A program made the translations under genes and the position numbers. Below are positions 18,866-28,484 of a DNA stretch of 64,000 bases, in pieces. The notes under the pieces are model-generated. The model saw only the letters and a list, made by a program, of their open reading frames with translations, was not told the origin of the DNA and ran no database searches. Numbering within the stretch: position 1 is the first letter of the stretch; each line of letters starts with the position of its first letter. The stretch is from an uncultured Lachnospiraceae bacterium (GTDB lineage: Bacteria > Bacillota > Clostridia > Lachnospirales > Lachnospiraceae), in NCBI GenBank assembly GCA_947644545.1, contig CANRZW010000007.1, positions 57,489 through 121,488 of the forward strand, given 5' to 3'.

Positions 18866-20305
18866 TTACCAATTCGTATCAATCTGCTCACCCGCCAACA
18901 GATGGGAAAGTTCCGTCCTCAGCTTATCCAGATAGGCAGTGCGCCCCTCAAAGCTGGGATTCCCGTTCAACACGATACCCATCCGCCTTGCGTTTTCCAG
19001 TTCATAGGCTTCCAGACGGTCGCTGCCACCGTCCAGATAACGGTATTCCACAACCATCACCGGTTCCCCGGCATGACTGTCTGCGTTGATCTTCTCGATA
19101 TCCACCTCCAACAGGAACGCATAGAACTTCCGGAAAAGACCGGCATCCACTTCCTTGCCGTCAGACGATACCCGCAGCGTCTCCGCCTGTTCTTCTTCTC
19201 CCTCTCCGTCAAAAGCCAGAGAAAACAGATATTCTTCTCCCCGCAGTTTCAAATAGACTTCTTTCACCTCATCGATCTTCGGCAAAAGCGCCATTCCAAA
19301 GAACAGGTCGTCCACCGTATCATGGAAAAAGGGCAGTCTGCTCTCCTCTATTATATATAACAAATCCGAATCTGAACAAGTAAAATATCTGTCCCCGTTT
19401 TCTGCGGCAGTTTCTCCGACCGTCAGTTTAAGTTCTTCGCCGTCATGCCGGACCGTCAGCTCCATGGACGGCTCGTCCAGCCCGTACCGTGAAGCTTTTG
19501 CCGGATCGTAAATGCCCAGGATCTCCTTTGCGGAAAGCCCGAACAGGGAAGCGATCTGTTCCCGCACTACCTTGAGAGAAGTCTTTACCTGGATCGGACT
19601 GACCAGTTCATAGGCTGATGTGTAGGCGTCAGCCGGTTCTGCACAAGCTGCGATCTCCAGCGGCTCTTCCAGATCCGGCCGTTCCACCACAATCCTGTCC
19701 AGATGCTTTGTCATCTCCTCCGACGTGGATGTCAGCGCCGGGATCAACGTTCTGTCAAGCAGGGTATAAGGCGCCGCCATCATCTTATCCCCGATTCCCC
19801 TGCTCAGACAATATATCCCCTCTTCCCCCTCCTTCATCGCATACCAGACGGACATACTCTCATTCCAGCTTCCCAGATACAAAGTTACCGTCTCCTCTTT
19901 GGCAGTAATCTTCACCGCAGCGCCCGGCTCCTTAAGCCCGAACTTCTCCTTCTCAGAATCCTGCTCATAAATCCGTGTCGCAGAAACGGAGGTGAGAAGC
20001 CGCACAACAGTCTGTAACGCCTCCTGATCCTGCCTGTAGCGCTCATATCCTGCAAGAACAAATGCCGATGCGTCCGATGCGGCGATCACATAATCCGCCT
20101 CTGCATTCCGGATCTCAATTCTCTCTACCTCATCCGCTGTAAAATCAGACAACATAACGACTTCTGCTTCCTCTGCTTCTTCCGCCTCCTCGCTGCCCCC
20201 TTTACCCGTTTTGCTTTCCTGCGTGGCAGACAGCACACCCCAGATTCCCAGCAGACACACGAGCGCCACACACAAAGCCGCCAGCAATTTCCTTTTCTCT
20301 CTCAT
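18866..20305 (-). CDS. DUF4340 domain protein, membrane-anchored
   Basis: N-terminal TM, then LSDFTADEVERIEI and repeated KFGL/YGL DUF4340-like blocks; start overlaps upstream stop. Confidence 0.75.
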   Translation of the reverse strand: MREKRKLLAALCVALVCLLGIWGVLSATQESKTGKGGSEEAEEAEEAEVVMLSDFTADEVERIEIRNAEADYVIAASDASAFVLAGYERYRQDQEALQTVVRLLTSVSATRIYEQDSEKEKFGLKEPGAAVKITAKEETVTLYLGSWNESMSVWYAMKEGEEGIYCLSRGIGDKMMAAPYTLLDRTLIPALTSTSEEMTKHLDRIVVERPDLEEPLEIAACAEPADAYTSAYELVSPIQVKTSLKVVREQIASLFGLSAKEILGIYDPAKASRYGLDEPSMELTVRHDGEELKLTVGETAAENGDRYFTCSDSDLLYIIEESRLPFFHDTVDDLFFGMALLPKIDEVKEVYLKLRGEEYLFSLAFDGEGEEEQAETLRVSSDGKEVDAGLFRKFYAFLLEVDIEKINADSHAGEPVMVVEYRYLDGGSDRLEAYELENARRMGIVLNGNPSFEGRTAYLDKLRTELSHLLAGEQIDTNW

Positions 20306-22446
20306 TACAACCGCCTCCTGCGCAGCCACATCACGATGCCGGCCACGAATACAATACCGGGCAGCACACTCCCGAACAGCACGGAAACCGTGGTATAGTC
20401 AGATCTTGTAAGCCGCAGTTTTTCATAAGCAAAGCTCACGCTGGGTATACTGATCCCGTTCTGTTTCCCGGCCAGTGTATTGATCAATCCGACCGTAAAC
20501 TCCTTATTCCCGAAATTATCGCTCACGATCTGCGAGGAGGAGAACATGGCCGCGGAACCAAAGGCTGCCACATAGGATCTGTGCGCCTCCGTGCCCACAT
20601 ACTTAAGCCGGTCTCCCAGAACGGCGATTCCATACGCGCCCTTCTCTTCTTCCTCCGGATTAAAATACGCCTCGCCCAGCGGATATAACGTGCAGGACTC
20701 TCCGGTTTCGATCAGATACGCTGCACTTCTGTTATCCTTTTCCTCCCAGAGAACAGAAAGCGGCCTGCAGTAATAACTCAGGAAGGGAATGGACGGATTC
20801 TTCATCCGCTCCAGATAGGCTGCCGACGCCTCCCCATACAGCGCGCTGAACATAAAACCCTGCTGGTCATACACATTAGTCGATTCCGTCTCCACAATCA
20901 GGCTGCCGCCCACGCCGATGCCCCACTCCGCCAGAAAGCTTTCCAGTCCCGGCAGCTGCGGCTGTTCATGGGAAGCCACATAAATAAGCGACTTGCCAAA
21001 CATTCCCTCGTTGTCCAGGAAGCGATCCAGCTTCTCTAACTCCTCCGGTGCATAATCCGTGGTAGGCGCCAGCAGAAATACCAGCTGTGCCTGTGGATCG
21101 ATCTCTTCCGTGGAAATATTCTGTTCCACCACCCGGTAATTATTTTCCTGCAGATAATTGATCATATCCTGACAGCCCACTTCCGCATGGCCCGTAAGGA
21201 TACACGCCGTCATGGCCGACTCCTCGGTCACATACAGGATACCCGATGTAAGCACCTGCTCGGCCCGCGACTTATACAGATACGTATAGTTCGTATAATC
21301 TATCTCCGTCTCCATACAGTCATTCAGGCTCACCACCTTAATCCGCTCGTCAGACCGAATCACAATACTGCCGTTTGTTACCCCGTAATCTCCGTACTGC
21401 GCTGATAACTCCGGTTCCTTCAGAAGGTCCACGAAGCGCAGACTGATACCGCTGTTAAGCCTGCCGTAGCCCTTTAAGATCTCGTAGGTCTGCCGTCCAT
21501 ATTCGGTACTTTTCAGGTCCTCTTCTCCGTAACAGACGATCAGTTCCACCGGTTTGTCAAGCGGCTCGATTACCCGCGTCGAATCCTCTGTCAGCTGATA
21601 GATACTGTTCTGCGTCAGATCGATCGCCGGAAGCCGCTCTAAAACCATGGCAGCCACCACGTTAAACAGGACCACCACCCCCAGAAATACCACTGTCACC
21701 AGTAAGGAGAGTCCTGCACTTTTCACCTTTTTATCCGCTACCCATCTGCCCCTGTCCAGCACGCGCACGGTAAAAAAGTGAAATACCACCACCACACTGA
21801 CAAAAAACAACACATTGGCGGCCTGCAGGATACCGGCCGTAAAGTCCGCATAGCGCCCGAGGAAGGATAATGCCCGAAGCGGCTTTTCCAGGAACGCCAA
21901 AGCCGGCGGCAGCGCACCTCCAATCCCGTCTAACAACATGAGAAACAGCATACACCCAAAGGTTCCCACTGCGGCCAGCACCTGGCTCTCCGTCAGCGCA
22001 GAAATAAACAGTCCCACACTGACGAGGGCTGCCCCCAGCAGCACAAGCCCCAGGAAATTTCCTGTAAAAATGCTCCACAGCGGCGCGGAAAATGCACTCA
22101 ATACAGCAAAGTAAAAAACGCACACGACGATGCCCATCATATATAACGTAAAAGCCGCCAGGAATTTACCCCACACGATCTCACCCAGAGACACCGGCGC
22201 CGTAAAAAGCGCCTGGTCCGTATGCTGCCGTTTTTCCTCCGCAAACAGCCGCATGGTAAGAAGTGGCAGCGTCAGGGCTGCCACCACGTACATGTTGGTA
22301 AAGATACCGGAGATATCATTAGTCCCCACGTAACGAAGCTGCATCAAAAAGAACTGCCCTCCCAGAAGATAATATACCGCCAGACAGATATACCCCTGCG
22401 GATTCTTAAAATAGGAAGACAATTCCTTTCCGTAAACTGCTGTCAT
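20305..22446 (-). CDS. Fused ABC permease plus GldG-like periplasmic domain
   Basis: N-terminal ABC-2 permease (MTAVYGKELSSYFKNPQGYICLAVYYLLGG), then GldG-like region and C-terminal TM. Confidence 0.82.
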   Translation of the reverse strand: MTAVYGKELSSYFKNPQGYICLAVYYLLGGQFFLMQLRYVGTNDISGIFTNMYVVAALTLPLLTMRLFAEEKRQHTDQALFTAPVSLGEIVWGKFLAAFTLYMMGIVVCVFYFAVLSAFSAPLWSIFTGNFLGLVLLGAALVSVGLFISALTESQVLAAVGTFGCMLFLMLLDGIGGALPPALAFLEKPLRALSFLGRYADFTAGILQAANVLFFVSVVVVFHFFTVRVLDRGRWVADKKVKSAGLSLLVTVVFLGVVVLFNVVAAMVLERLPAIDLTQNSIYQLTEDSTRVIEPLDKPVELIVCYGEEDLKSTEYGRQTYEILKGYGRLNSGISLRFVDLLKEPELSAQYGDYGVTNGSIVIRSDERIKVVSLNDCMETEIDYTNYTYLYKSRAEQVLTSGILYVTEESAMTACILTGHAEVGCQDMINYLQENNYRVVEQNISTEEIDPQAQLVFLLAPTTDYAPEELEKLDRFLDNEGMFGKSLIYVASHEQPQLPGLESFLAEWGIGVGGSLIVETESTNVYDQQGFMFSALYGEASAAYLERMKNPSIPFLSYYCRPLSVLWEEKDNRSAAYLIETGESCTLYPLGEAYFNPEEEEKGAYGIAVLGDRLKYVGTEAHRSYVAAFGSAAMFSSSQIVSDNFGNKEFTVGLINTLAGKQNGISIPSVSFAYEKLRLTRSDYTTVSVLFGSVLPGIVFVAGIVMWLRRRRL

Positions 22447-22475
22447 CTTACTACTCGTTCCTCCTTCTTAAGTTT

Positions 22476-23204
22476 TCACCTGTTCGCACCCACAGTCAGG
22501 CGGAAGAAGATTTCCTCAAGGCTCGTCTCCCGCCCGTTCTGTCTCGTCAGATTTTCCTTCGTATCGTCCGCAGCCAGTCTGCCTTCACACAGAATCAATA
22601 TCCTGTTGCATACCGCCTGGATCTCCTGCAGAATGTGCGAGGAGAGAATAATCGTGTGCTCTTTACCCAGATTCCGGATCAGGGTTCGGATCTCCATGAT
22701 CTGATTCGGATCCAGCCCCACCGTAGGCTCATCCAGAATCAGGATCTTCGGATCACCGATCATCGCCTGGGCAATCCCCACCCTCTGTCTGTAACCCTTG
22801 GAAAGATGCCGGATCAGCCTTCCTCTGACATCCGACAATTTTACCCGCTCACAGATATCCGAGATATGCGCCTCCCGCTTCTCCTTTCCGGATACTTTCT
22901 TTAACCGGAACATGAATTTCAGATACTCGTCCACGGTCATATCCATATACAGCGGCGGCAGTTCCGGCAGATAGCCGATGTTCCGCTTTGCTGTCAGAGG
23001 ATCCTCGGACAGATCCGTGCCATTGATCCGAATCTGTCCGGAAGACGCCGAAAGATACCCCGTAAGCATATTCATCGTGGTGGATTTACCCGCTCCGTTT
23101 GGTCCCAGAAATCCCAGGATCTCCCCCTCTTTCACGGAAAAGGTAAGGTGATCCACCGCCAGATGTTCTCCGTAATACTTGGTCAGTTCTTTTACTTCGA
23201 TCAA
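22476..23204 (-). CDS. ABC transporter ATP-binding protein (GldA/CcmA-like)
   Basis: GPNGAGKST, LSKGYRQRVGIAQAMIG, ILILDEPTVGLDP. Confidence 0.93.
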   Translation of the reverse strand: MIEVKELTKYYGEHLAVDHLTFSVKEGEILGFLGPNGAGKSTTMNMLTGYLSASSGQIRINGTDLSEDPLTAKRNIGYLPELPPLYMDMTVDEYLKFMFRLKKVSGKEKREAHISDICERVKLSDVRGRLIRHLSKGYRQRVGIAQAMIGDPKILILDEPTVGLDPNQIMEIRTLIRNLGKEHTIILSSHILQEIQAVCNRILILCEGRLAADDTKENLTRQNGRETSLEEIFFRLTVGANR

Positions 23205-23215
23205 AATCTCTCCTC

Positions 23216-24709
23216 CTACCGTATCCTGATCAATGCAATGCCGTCTTTCGGCAGTGTAAAGGATACCTGGGCGCCCTTCTGTGTACGGGACACCTCCAGC
23301 GGTTCCTCTTTAAGTCTGGACGCCAGATACAGTCTGTCCATCTGCTCCGCATCCGGATAATCAGGACATCCCATCTCGTCCCACAGCTTGCGCGGGTTCG
23401 CATGATCCTCATCTACCCGAATGATCTCTGCGCCGGAAGCCTCGAAATGCTCCACCGTCAGCACTACCTGTTCCTCCTGCGCCGGTTCTCCAGGCACCTG
23501 CTGATTGTACACAAGAATACATAGTCCGCCGTCTTTGCCGGAGGCGGCAATCATCCCGACATTCCCCTGCTCTTCCGGTCTGGGGTAACGCTCACTTCCA
23601 AGCTGATGAAGCAGTTCAAAAGCCCGGTAGGTCGGTTTCGGAATCCCATGGATCGTCTGCAGGCCGAAACCGCCGTGGAATTCTCCCCTGTGCTGAGGAT
23701 GCTCCTCGAAGATATCCGTAAACGTCCAGAAAGAATAGGCATCCACATATCCGATATTATCTAACACCGACTTGGTCACAAGGGCCGCACTGTAAGGATA
23801 GTCATGACATTCGTCAGGCAGGATGGCCGACGTGTTCCACTCCGTATAATAGAGAGGATACTCTTCCGCTTCCTTTCTCGTCTTCGCAATCATCTTCGCC
23901 AGCACGCCTCGTCCATAAGTCTGCGCCTTCTTTCTTGCGTCCTTTTCGCCCGCCTGCTCCTTCTTGCTGACTTCCGCAAAAAAGCTCTCCAGGCTCATAC
24001 CGCTGTTCCAGAGCGGATCATCCGTCGGATAATGATGAGTCGAGATAAAATCAAGCGGCGCTTCGTGCTCCCTGCAGTACGCGATCAGATCCGGCACCCA
24101 GGCATTCAGCGCAGTGGCCGGACCGCCCACCTGCAGACAGCTGTCTACTGATTTCACCGCCCGTGCCGTGTGCTCATAGAGCGTAAAATAATCTTCTTTG
24201 GTTCCCGTGAAGAAAAACTGCAGATTCGGCTCGTTCCACACTTCAAAGAACCACTGCCGCACTTCCGCCAGCCCGTAGCGTTCCACGAAATGCCGGATCA
24301 TGGCGGTAATAAAAGCATCCCACGCCCGATAATCCTTCGGCGGTGTGATGTTTCCCTTATAATGGAAACAGGTCTTCTCTCCGGATGCAAACGGCGTGGG
24401 CATAAAGCCGATCTCCACGAAAGGTTTCATCCCGATCCGCAGCAGAAAATCAAATACATTGTCAATATTGAAGAAATTATAGCTGTACTTCCCCGGCGCC
24501 GTCTCCTGTACCACGCACATATCGTCATCCAGAAGCCCGTGAAACCTCACATAGGAAAAGCCCAGATCTTCGCTTGCCTTCTGCAGCTGCTGTCTGTAGT
24601 CCTCACGAAGCGCTGTGTACCCGTGACAGGATCCCACGCACTTTTCCCAGAAATGAGGCAGCCGTTGTCTCGGCGCCGCCGCGTCTACCATAAAATTCAC
24701 GTTACCCAT
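23216..24709 (-). CDS. xynB: GH39 beta-xylosidase-like glycosidase
   Basis: FFEVWNEPNLQFFFTGTKEDYF, YYTEWNTSAILPDE, YSFWTFTDIFEEHPQHRGEFHGGFGL. Confidence 0.9.
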   Translation of the reverse strand: MGNVNFMVDAAAPRQRLPHFWEKCVGSCHGYTALREDYRQQLQKASEDLGFSYVRFHGLLDDDMCVVQETAPGKYSYNFFNIDNVFDFLLRIGMKPFVEIGFMPTPFASGEKTCFHYKGNITPPKDYRAWDAFITAMIRHFVERYGLAEVRQWFFEVWNEPNLQFFFTGTKEDYFTLYEHTARAVKSVDSCLQVGGPATALNAWVPDLIAYCREHEAPLDFISTHHYPTDDPLWNSGMSLESFFAEVSKKEQAGEKDARKKAQTYGRGVLAKMIAKTRKEAEEYPLYYTEWNTSAILPDECHDYPYSAALVTKSVLDNIGYVDAYSFWTFTDIFEEHPQHRGEFHGGFGLQTIHGIPKPTYRAFELLHQLGSERYPRPEEQGNVGMIAASGKDGGLCILVYNQQVPGEPAQEEQVVLTVEHFEASGAEIIRVDEDHANPRKLWDEMGCPDYPDAEQMDRLYLASRLKEEPLEVSRTQKGAQVSFTLPKDGIALIRIR

Positions 24710-24903
24710 AAATCACATACCTCCTTCGTCTGCGAAAAATTCTCTCATTATTCAGAATAGTCAACACGAAAGTTTTTATATAGGTACGATCTTGTTCAGT
24801 TTTAGTCCTTTTTTGCTGGACACGGTTTTTATATCCTGCTACAATAAAAAAACGAGCAAACTCGAATAAGCGGAAAGTAACCATAACCAGGGGGAGGAGC
24901 ATT

Positions 24904-25816
24904 ATGTTATATCAGGAAACTTATCATGCAGGCGGCGATCCGCATAAACTAAATGTCAGCGGCGTAATCTACATGCACGATTCTACCCCCCCCCACCCCG
25001 GATTCTGACACCGGTTACGCTTTCCCTTCTCACTGCCACCTATTCTATGAGATAGATTATACCCTGGCAGGCACCTGTCAGTTCGAGTTCGACGGCAGGC
25101 TGGTAAATGCCGTGCCCGGTTCCCTGATCTTCCATCCTCCTCTGTCCGTACATTCCATTCGAAACGACAAACGTAAGGGACACCTGATCCTTCAATTTTC
25201 TCACAAGCTTTTGAGTCTTCTGGACAACAGCCAGGAAGGCGTTCTGCTGCCCGCCGGGGAACTGCATCGGCAGGGAATCGTTCAGCTGCAGGAAAACTCT
25301 CCTGCCTGGAATTGTATACAGAAACTTCTGACCGACGTACCGACTCTCACTCTGCCTGTTCCCAAGGGAATGCATGAGATTACCGGTTATCCCTTTTCCG
25401 AAGGGCTTCGTCTTAATGCCCACACGCTTTCCCTGCTCTCCAGTCTGCTGGACGCAGGACTGATCCGGCCGGAATATACCAACTCTCTGCCTATCCGCCT
25501 GGAAGAAATGCAGCTGCTGATCAACCGGCTGGTCACCCATCCGGAAGAAAAGCTTTCCATGGAAGAAGCCGCGGCCTTCACGCACATGAGTTATTCCAAC
25601 TTCTGCCGTTCCTTTAAGCTGATGCTGGGTTACTCCTATGTGGATTTCTGCAACATGATCCGAGTCCGTCGAGCACAGGAACTATTACAGAATTCAAATA
25701 AGTCGGTGACGGAGATCTCAGCGCTCCTGAACTTCGGCTCCGTCAGCTACTTTAACCGGATCTTTAAGAAGATCACTGGCTGTACTCCCCTGTCCTACCG
25801 CGCTTCCCGACATTGA
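24904..25816 (+). CDS. AraC family regulator, reading frame interrupted at a C9 tract (24986-24994)
   Basis: Cupin-like N-terminus in frame 1, then FPSHCHLFYEIDYTLAG and C-terminal AraC HTH (FTHMSYSNFCRSFKLMLGYSYVDF) in the +1 frame. Confidence 0.8.
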
Positions 25817-25859
25817 ATGCTCATGCAAAATAAGACTAAAATCAAGCAAATTCATTTGT

Positions 25860-25917
25860 AGATAAAATGCCCAATCATCCTTATCATAAAAGGTGATGTT
25901 TGGGCATTTTATCTTTT
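25860..25917 (+). terminator. Long hairpin and T-run after AraC gene
   Basis: GATAAAATGCCCAATCATCCTT / AAGGTGATGTTTGGGCATTTTATC then TTTTG. Confidence 0.7.
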
Positions 25918-25952
25918 GTCCGGGCAAAATCAAAGAAAAGGAGAGGATTATC

Positions 25953-27365
25953 ATGAAAAAAGTATCCAAAAAAGCCTTCGCGCTGCTTCTGTCTTCTACT
26001 ATGGTCGCTGCGCTGGCTGGATGTGGCGGCGGCGACTCTGCTCCCGCAGCTGACAACGCACCTGCGGCAGATACCGGTTCTGCCGATACACAGGAACCCG
26101 CAGCAGAAAGCAATGCAGAGGATTCCGGCAGTTCTGAAGCTGCAGCATCTTCCACGAATCTTTCCGGCGCTCTGGACATCTGGGCCTGGGGTGCAGACGA
26201 CGAAGCAAAGTCAAGAGAGGGCGCACTCGAAATATTTGTTGCGGAACATCCTGAACTTGATGTTACCTACACCATCATTCCTACCGCTGACAGCGTTTGG
26301 GATCAGAAGGCATCTGCTGCACTTGCTTCCGGTTCTGCCGGCGACGTTATGCAGATGAGTCCTGACTATTACGGCATGAACACCGATTACTACATCGATC
26401 TGAATCCCTATGTGGAAGCCGACGGCGTTAATCTGGACGATGTGCTGGTAGACGGTATTATCGACGGTTATTACGATACAGACGGAAAGCTGGAGGGATT
26501 CCCTCTCCTTGCGAACTGCTTCGTAATGGCTTATAACAAAGACATGTTTGAAGCTGCGGGCGTTCCGGTTCCGGAAGCCGGCTGGACTCTTTCGGATCTG
26601 GCTGACTGGGGACAGACTTTTGCAGGCGGCGAAGGCGCTAATCAGACTTACGGTCTTGCAAAGCACTGGGTAATGAACAATATGATGCCTTTCGCATGCG
26701 GCGGCGTTCCTTACACAGATGACCTGAGCACTTCCAAGATGGGGGAGCCTGAGATCGTAGAGTCACTCACCCTGTACAAAGATCTGATCGATAAGGGTAT
26801 TGTTCCCAACGATACTGCATTGGAGACCATTCCCGCCGAGACACTTTTCGTATCCGGCAAATGCGCTATGTACCCCTGCGGTGGTTTCGAGACGATCACG
26901 GTTACCAATGACGCAGACGAGAACGGTATCAACATCGGCTTCTGCCCGATGCCCAGCGACAGCAACGGCAACGAGATCAACGTACAGTACGCTACCGGAT
27001 GGGCTATCACAGCTACCAGTAAGAATCCCGATGCCGGATGGCAGTTCCTGAAAGAGAGCGCTTACGCCAACGATGAAATGGCTAAACAGACTGCAATCGC
27101 AGGTATGCCTTCCAACAAAAATGTGGCTGAAACTTACTACGGCGGCATCACCTTCAAGGGCGAAGGTCTTGATAACAGCTACTATGTTGAGCATATGGGT
27201 AACACACACCTGAATCCTTTCGGCGGCACACTTGCTTCCTCCGGTAATATCTGGACTTCCATGATCGAAGCGGTTCTTCTGGATAACCAGGATCCTCAGG
27301 CAGTAGTAGATCAATATGCTCCTCAGATCGAGGCAGAATTCTCCGGTTATTCTTTCAACAACTAA
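25953..27365 (+). CDS. Extracellular solute-binding lipoprotein of sugar ABC importer
   Basis: Lipobox LAGCGGG, SBP-family domain; RBS AAAGGAGAGG before MKKVSKK. Confidence 0.9.
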   Translation: MKKVSKKAFALLLSSTMVAALAGCGGGDSAPAADNAPAADTGSADTQEPAAESNAEDSGSSEAAASSTNLSGALDIWAWGADDEAKSREGALEIFVAEHPELDVTYTIIPTADSVWDQKASAALASGSAGDVMQMSPDYYGMNTDYYIDLNPYVEADGVNLDDVLVDGIIDGYYDTDGKLEGFPLLANCFVMAYNKDMFEAAGVPVPEAGWTLSDLADWGQTFAGGEGANQTYGLAKHWVMNNMMPFACGGVPYTDDLSTSKMGEPEIVESLTLYKDLIDKGIVPNDTALETIPAETLFVSGKCAMYPCGGFETITVTNDADENGINIGFCPMPSDSNGNEINVQYATGWAITATSKNPDAGWQFLKESAYANDEMAKQTAIAGMPSNKNVAETYYGGITFKGEGLDNSYYVEHMGNTHLNPFGGTLASSGNIWTSMIEAVLLDNQDPQAVVDQYAPQIEAEFSGYSFNN

Positions 27366-27423
27366 GAAACCGGTCTACGACTACCCGGCAGTTTTGCTGC
27401 GGGACGGGGGTTTATAAGAATCG

Positions 27424-27453
27424 AATGCAGAGGGGAGTGTTCTCCTCTGCATT
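27424..27453 (+). terminator. Intercistronic hairpin with T-run (attenuator/processing site)
   Basis: AATGCAGAGG / CCTCTGCATT then TTT, between SBP and permease genes. Confidence 0.65.
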
Positions 27454-27498
27454 TTCTAATCCATTATGTTTTTACGGCATATTTTCGAGGAGGTAACT

Positions 27499-28410
27499 AT
27501 GAGTAGTATGAGTAAAAAGAAGAAAAAAATGTCCGGTATTCAGAAACGGAATAATATTAACTTTTATCTGTACATATCACCGTGGCTGCTGTTCTTTATC
27601 GTCCTGACCGTTTATCCGATGTTAAAGTCTCTGTCGCTGGCCTTCACAGACTCCGATTTCAGCGGTAAGGGGAATTTTATAGGGTTAAACAACTTTATCC
27701 AGGCTTTCACCGTGGACGTACAGTTCAAGGCAGCCTTTCGCAATACGATCTGCTATGTGCTGATGTATGTGCCCTTAAGCCTGATCCTTTCCTTCTTCCT
27801 CGGCTGGCTCCTTAGCCGCAAAGTAAAGCTCTTAGGCTTCTGGCGTACTGTATTCTATATGCCCTACATCACTTCCGGTGTTGCGGTAACGATCCTCTGG
27901 GGATGGATCTTTAACGGTACTTACGGCATCATCAACTATGTCCTTTCCCTGTTCGGTATTACGGGTCCCAACTGGCTGGGCGACAAGCGTCTTGCGCTGG
28001 GCTGTATCGTAGTGATGTGCCTGTGGTCATTGGGTAACCAGATTCTGATCATGCTGGCCGGCATCCAAGACATCCCGGATTCTTATTATGAGAGTGCACA
28101 GATCGACGGCGCCAGCACAATCAGACAGGTATTTGCAATCACCCTGCCACTGTCCACGCCAACCATCTTCTTCAATCTGGTCATTGGTGTGATCTCGGCT
28201 TTCCAGCTGTTCAACCAGCCGTATATCCTGACTAACGGCGGCCCTGTTGACTCTACCCTGACCGTAGCCATGGTAATCTTCCGTAATGCCTTCCAGTACG
28301 GTAAGATGGGTTACGCATCCTGTATCGCATGGTGCCTGTTCATCGTGATCATGATCTTCACCGGCATCATCAATGCTTCGCAGAAGAAGTGGGTATTCTA
28401 CGATAACTAA
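27499..28410 (+). CDS. Carbohydrate ABC transporter permease (MalF-like)
   Basis: YESAQIDGASTIRQVFAITLPLSTP motif; RBS GAGGAGG. Confidence 0.92.
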   Translation: MSSMSKKKKKMSGIQKRNNINFYLYISPWLLFFIVLTVYPMLKSLSLAFTDSDFSGKGNFIGLNNFIQAFTVDVQFKAAFRNTICYVLMYVPLSLILSFFLGWLLSRKVKLLGFWRTVFYMPYITSGVAVTILWGWIFNGTYGIINYVLSLFGITGPNWLGDKRLALGCIVVMCLWSLGNQILIMLAGIQDIPDSYYESAQIDGASTIRQVFAITLPLSTPTIFFNLVIGVISAFQLFNQPYILTNGGPVDSTLTVAMVIFRNAFQYGKMGYASCIAWCLFIVIMIFTGIINASQKKWVFYDN

Positions 28411-28484
28411 GCCGCAATCTGAAAGGAATACAAGCGCAGTCTCAACAAGTTGAGACAATAGCAGCGCAGAAAAGGAGTATAGAT

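Noticed and set aside
24772-24834. Direct repeats GTTTTTATAT as AraC sites
   Set aside because: Only 10 nt each in an AT-rich divergent promoter; 53-nt spacing gives no firm support.
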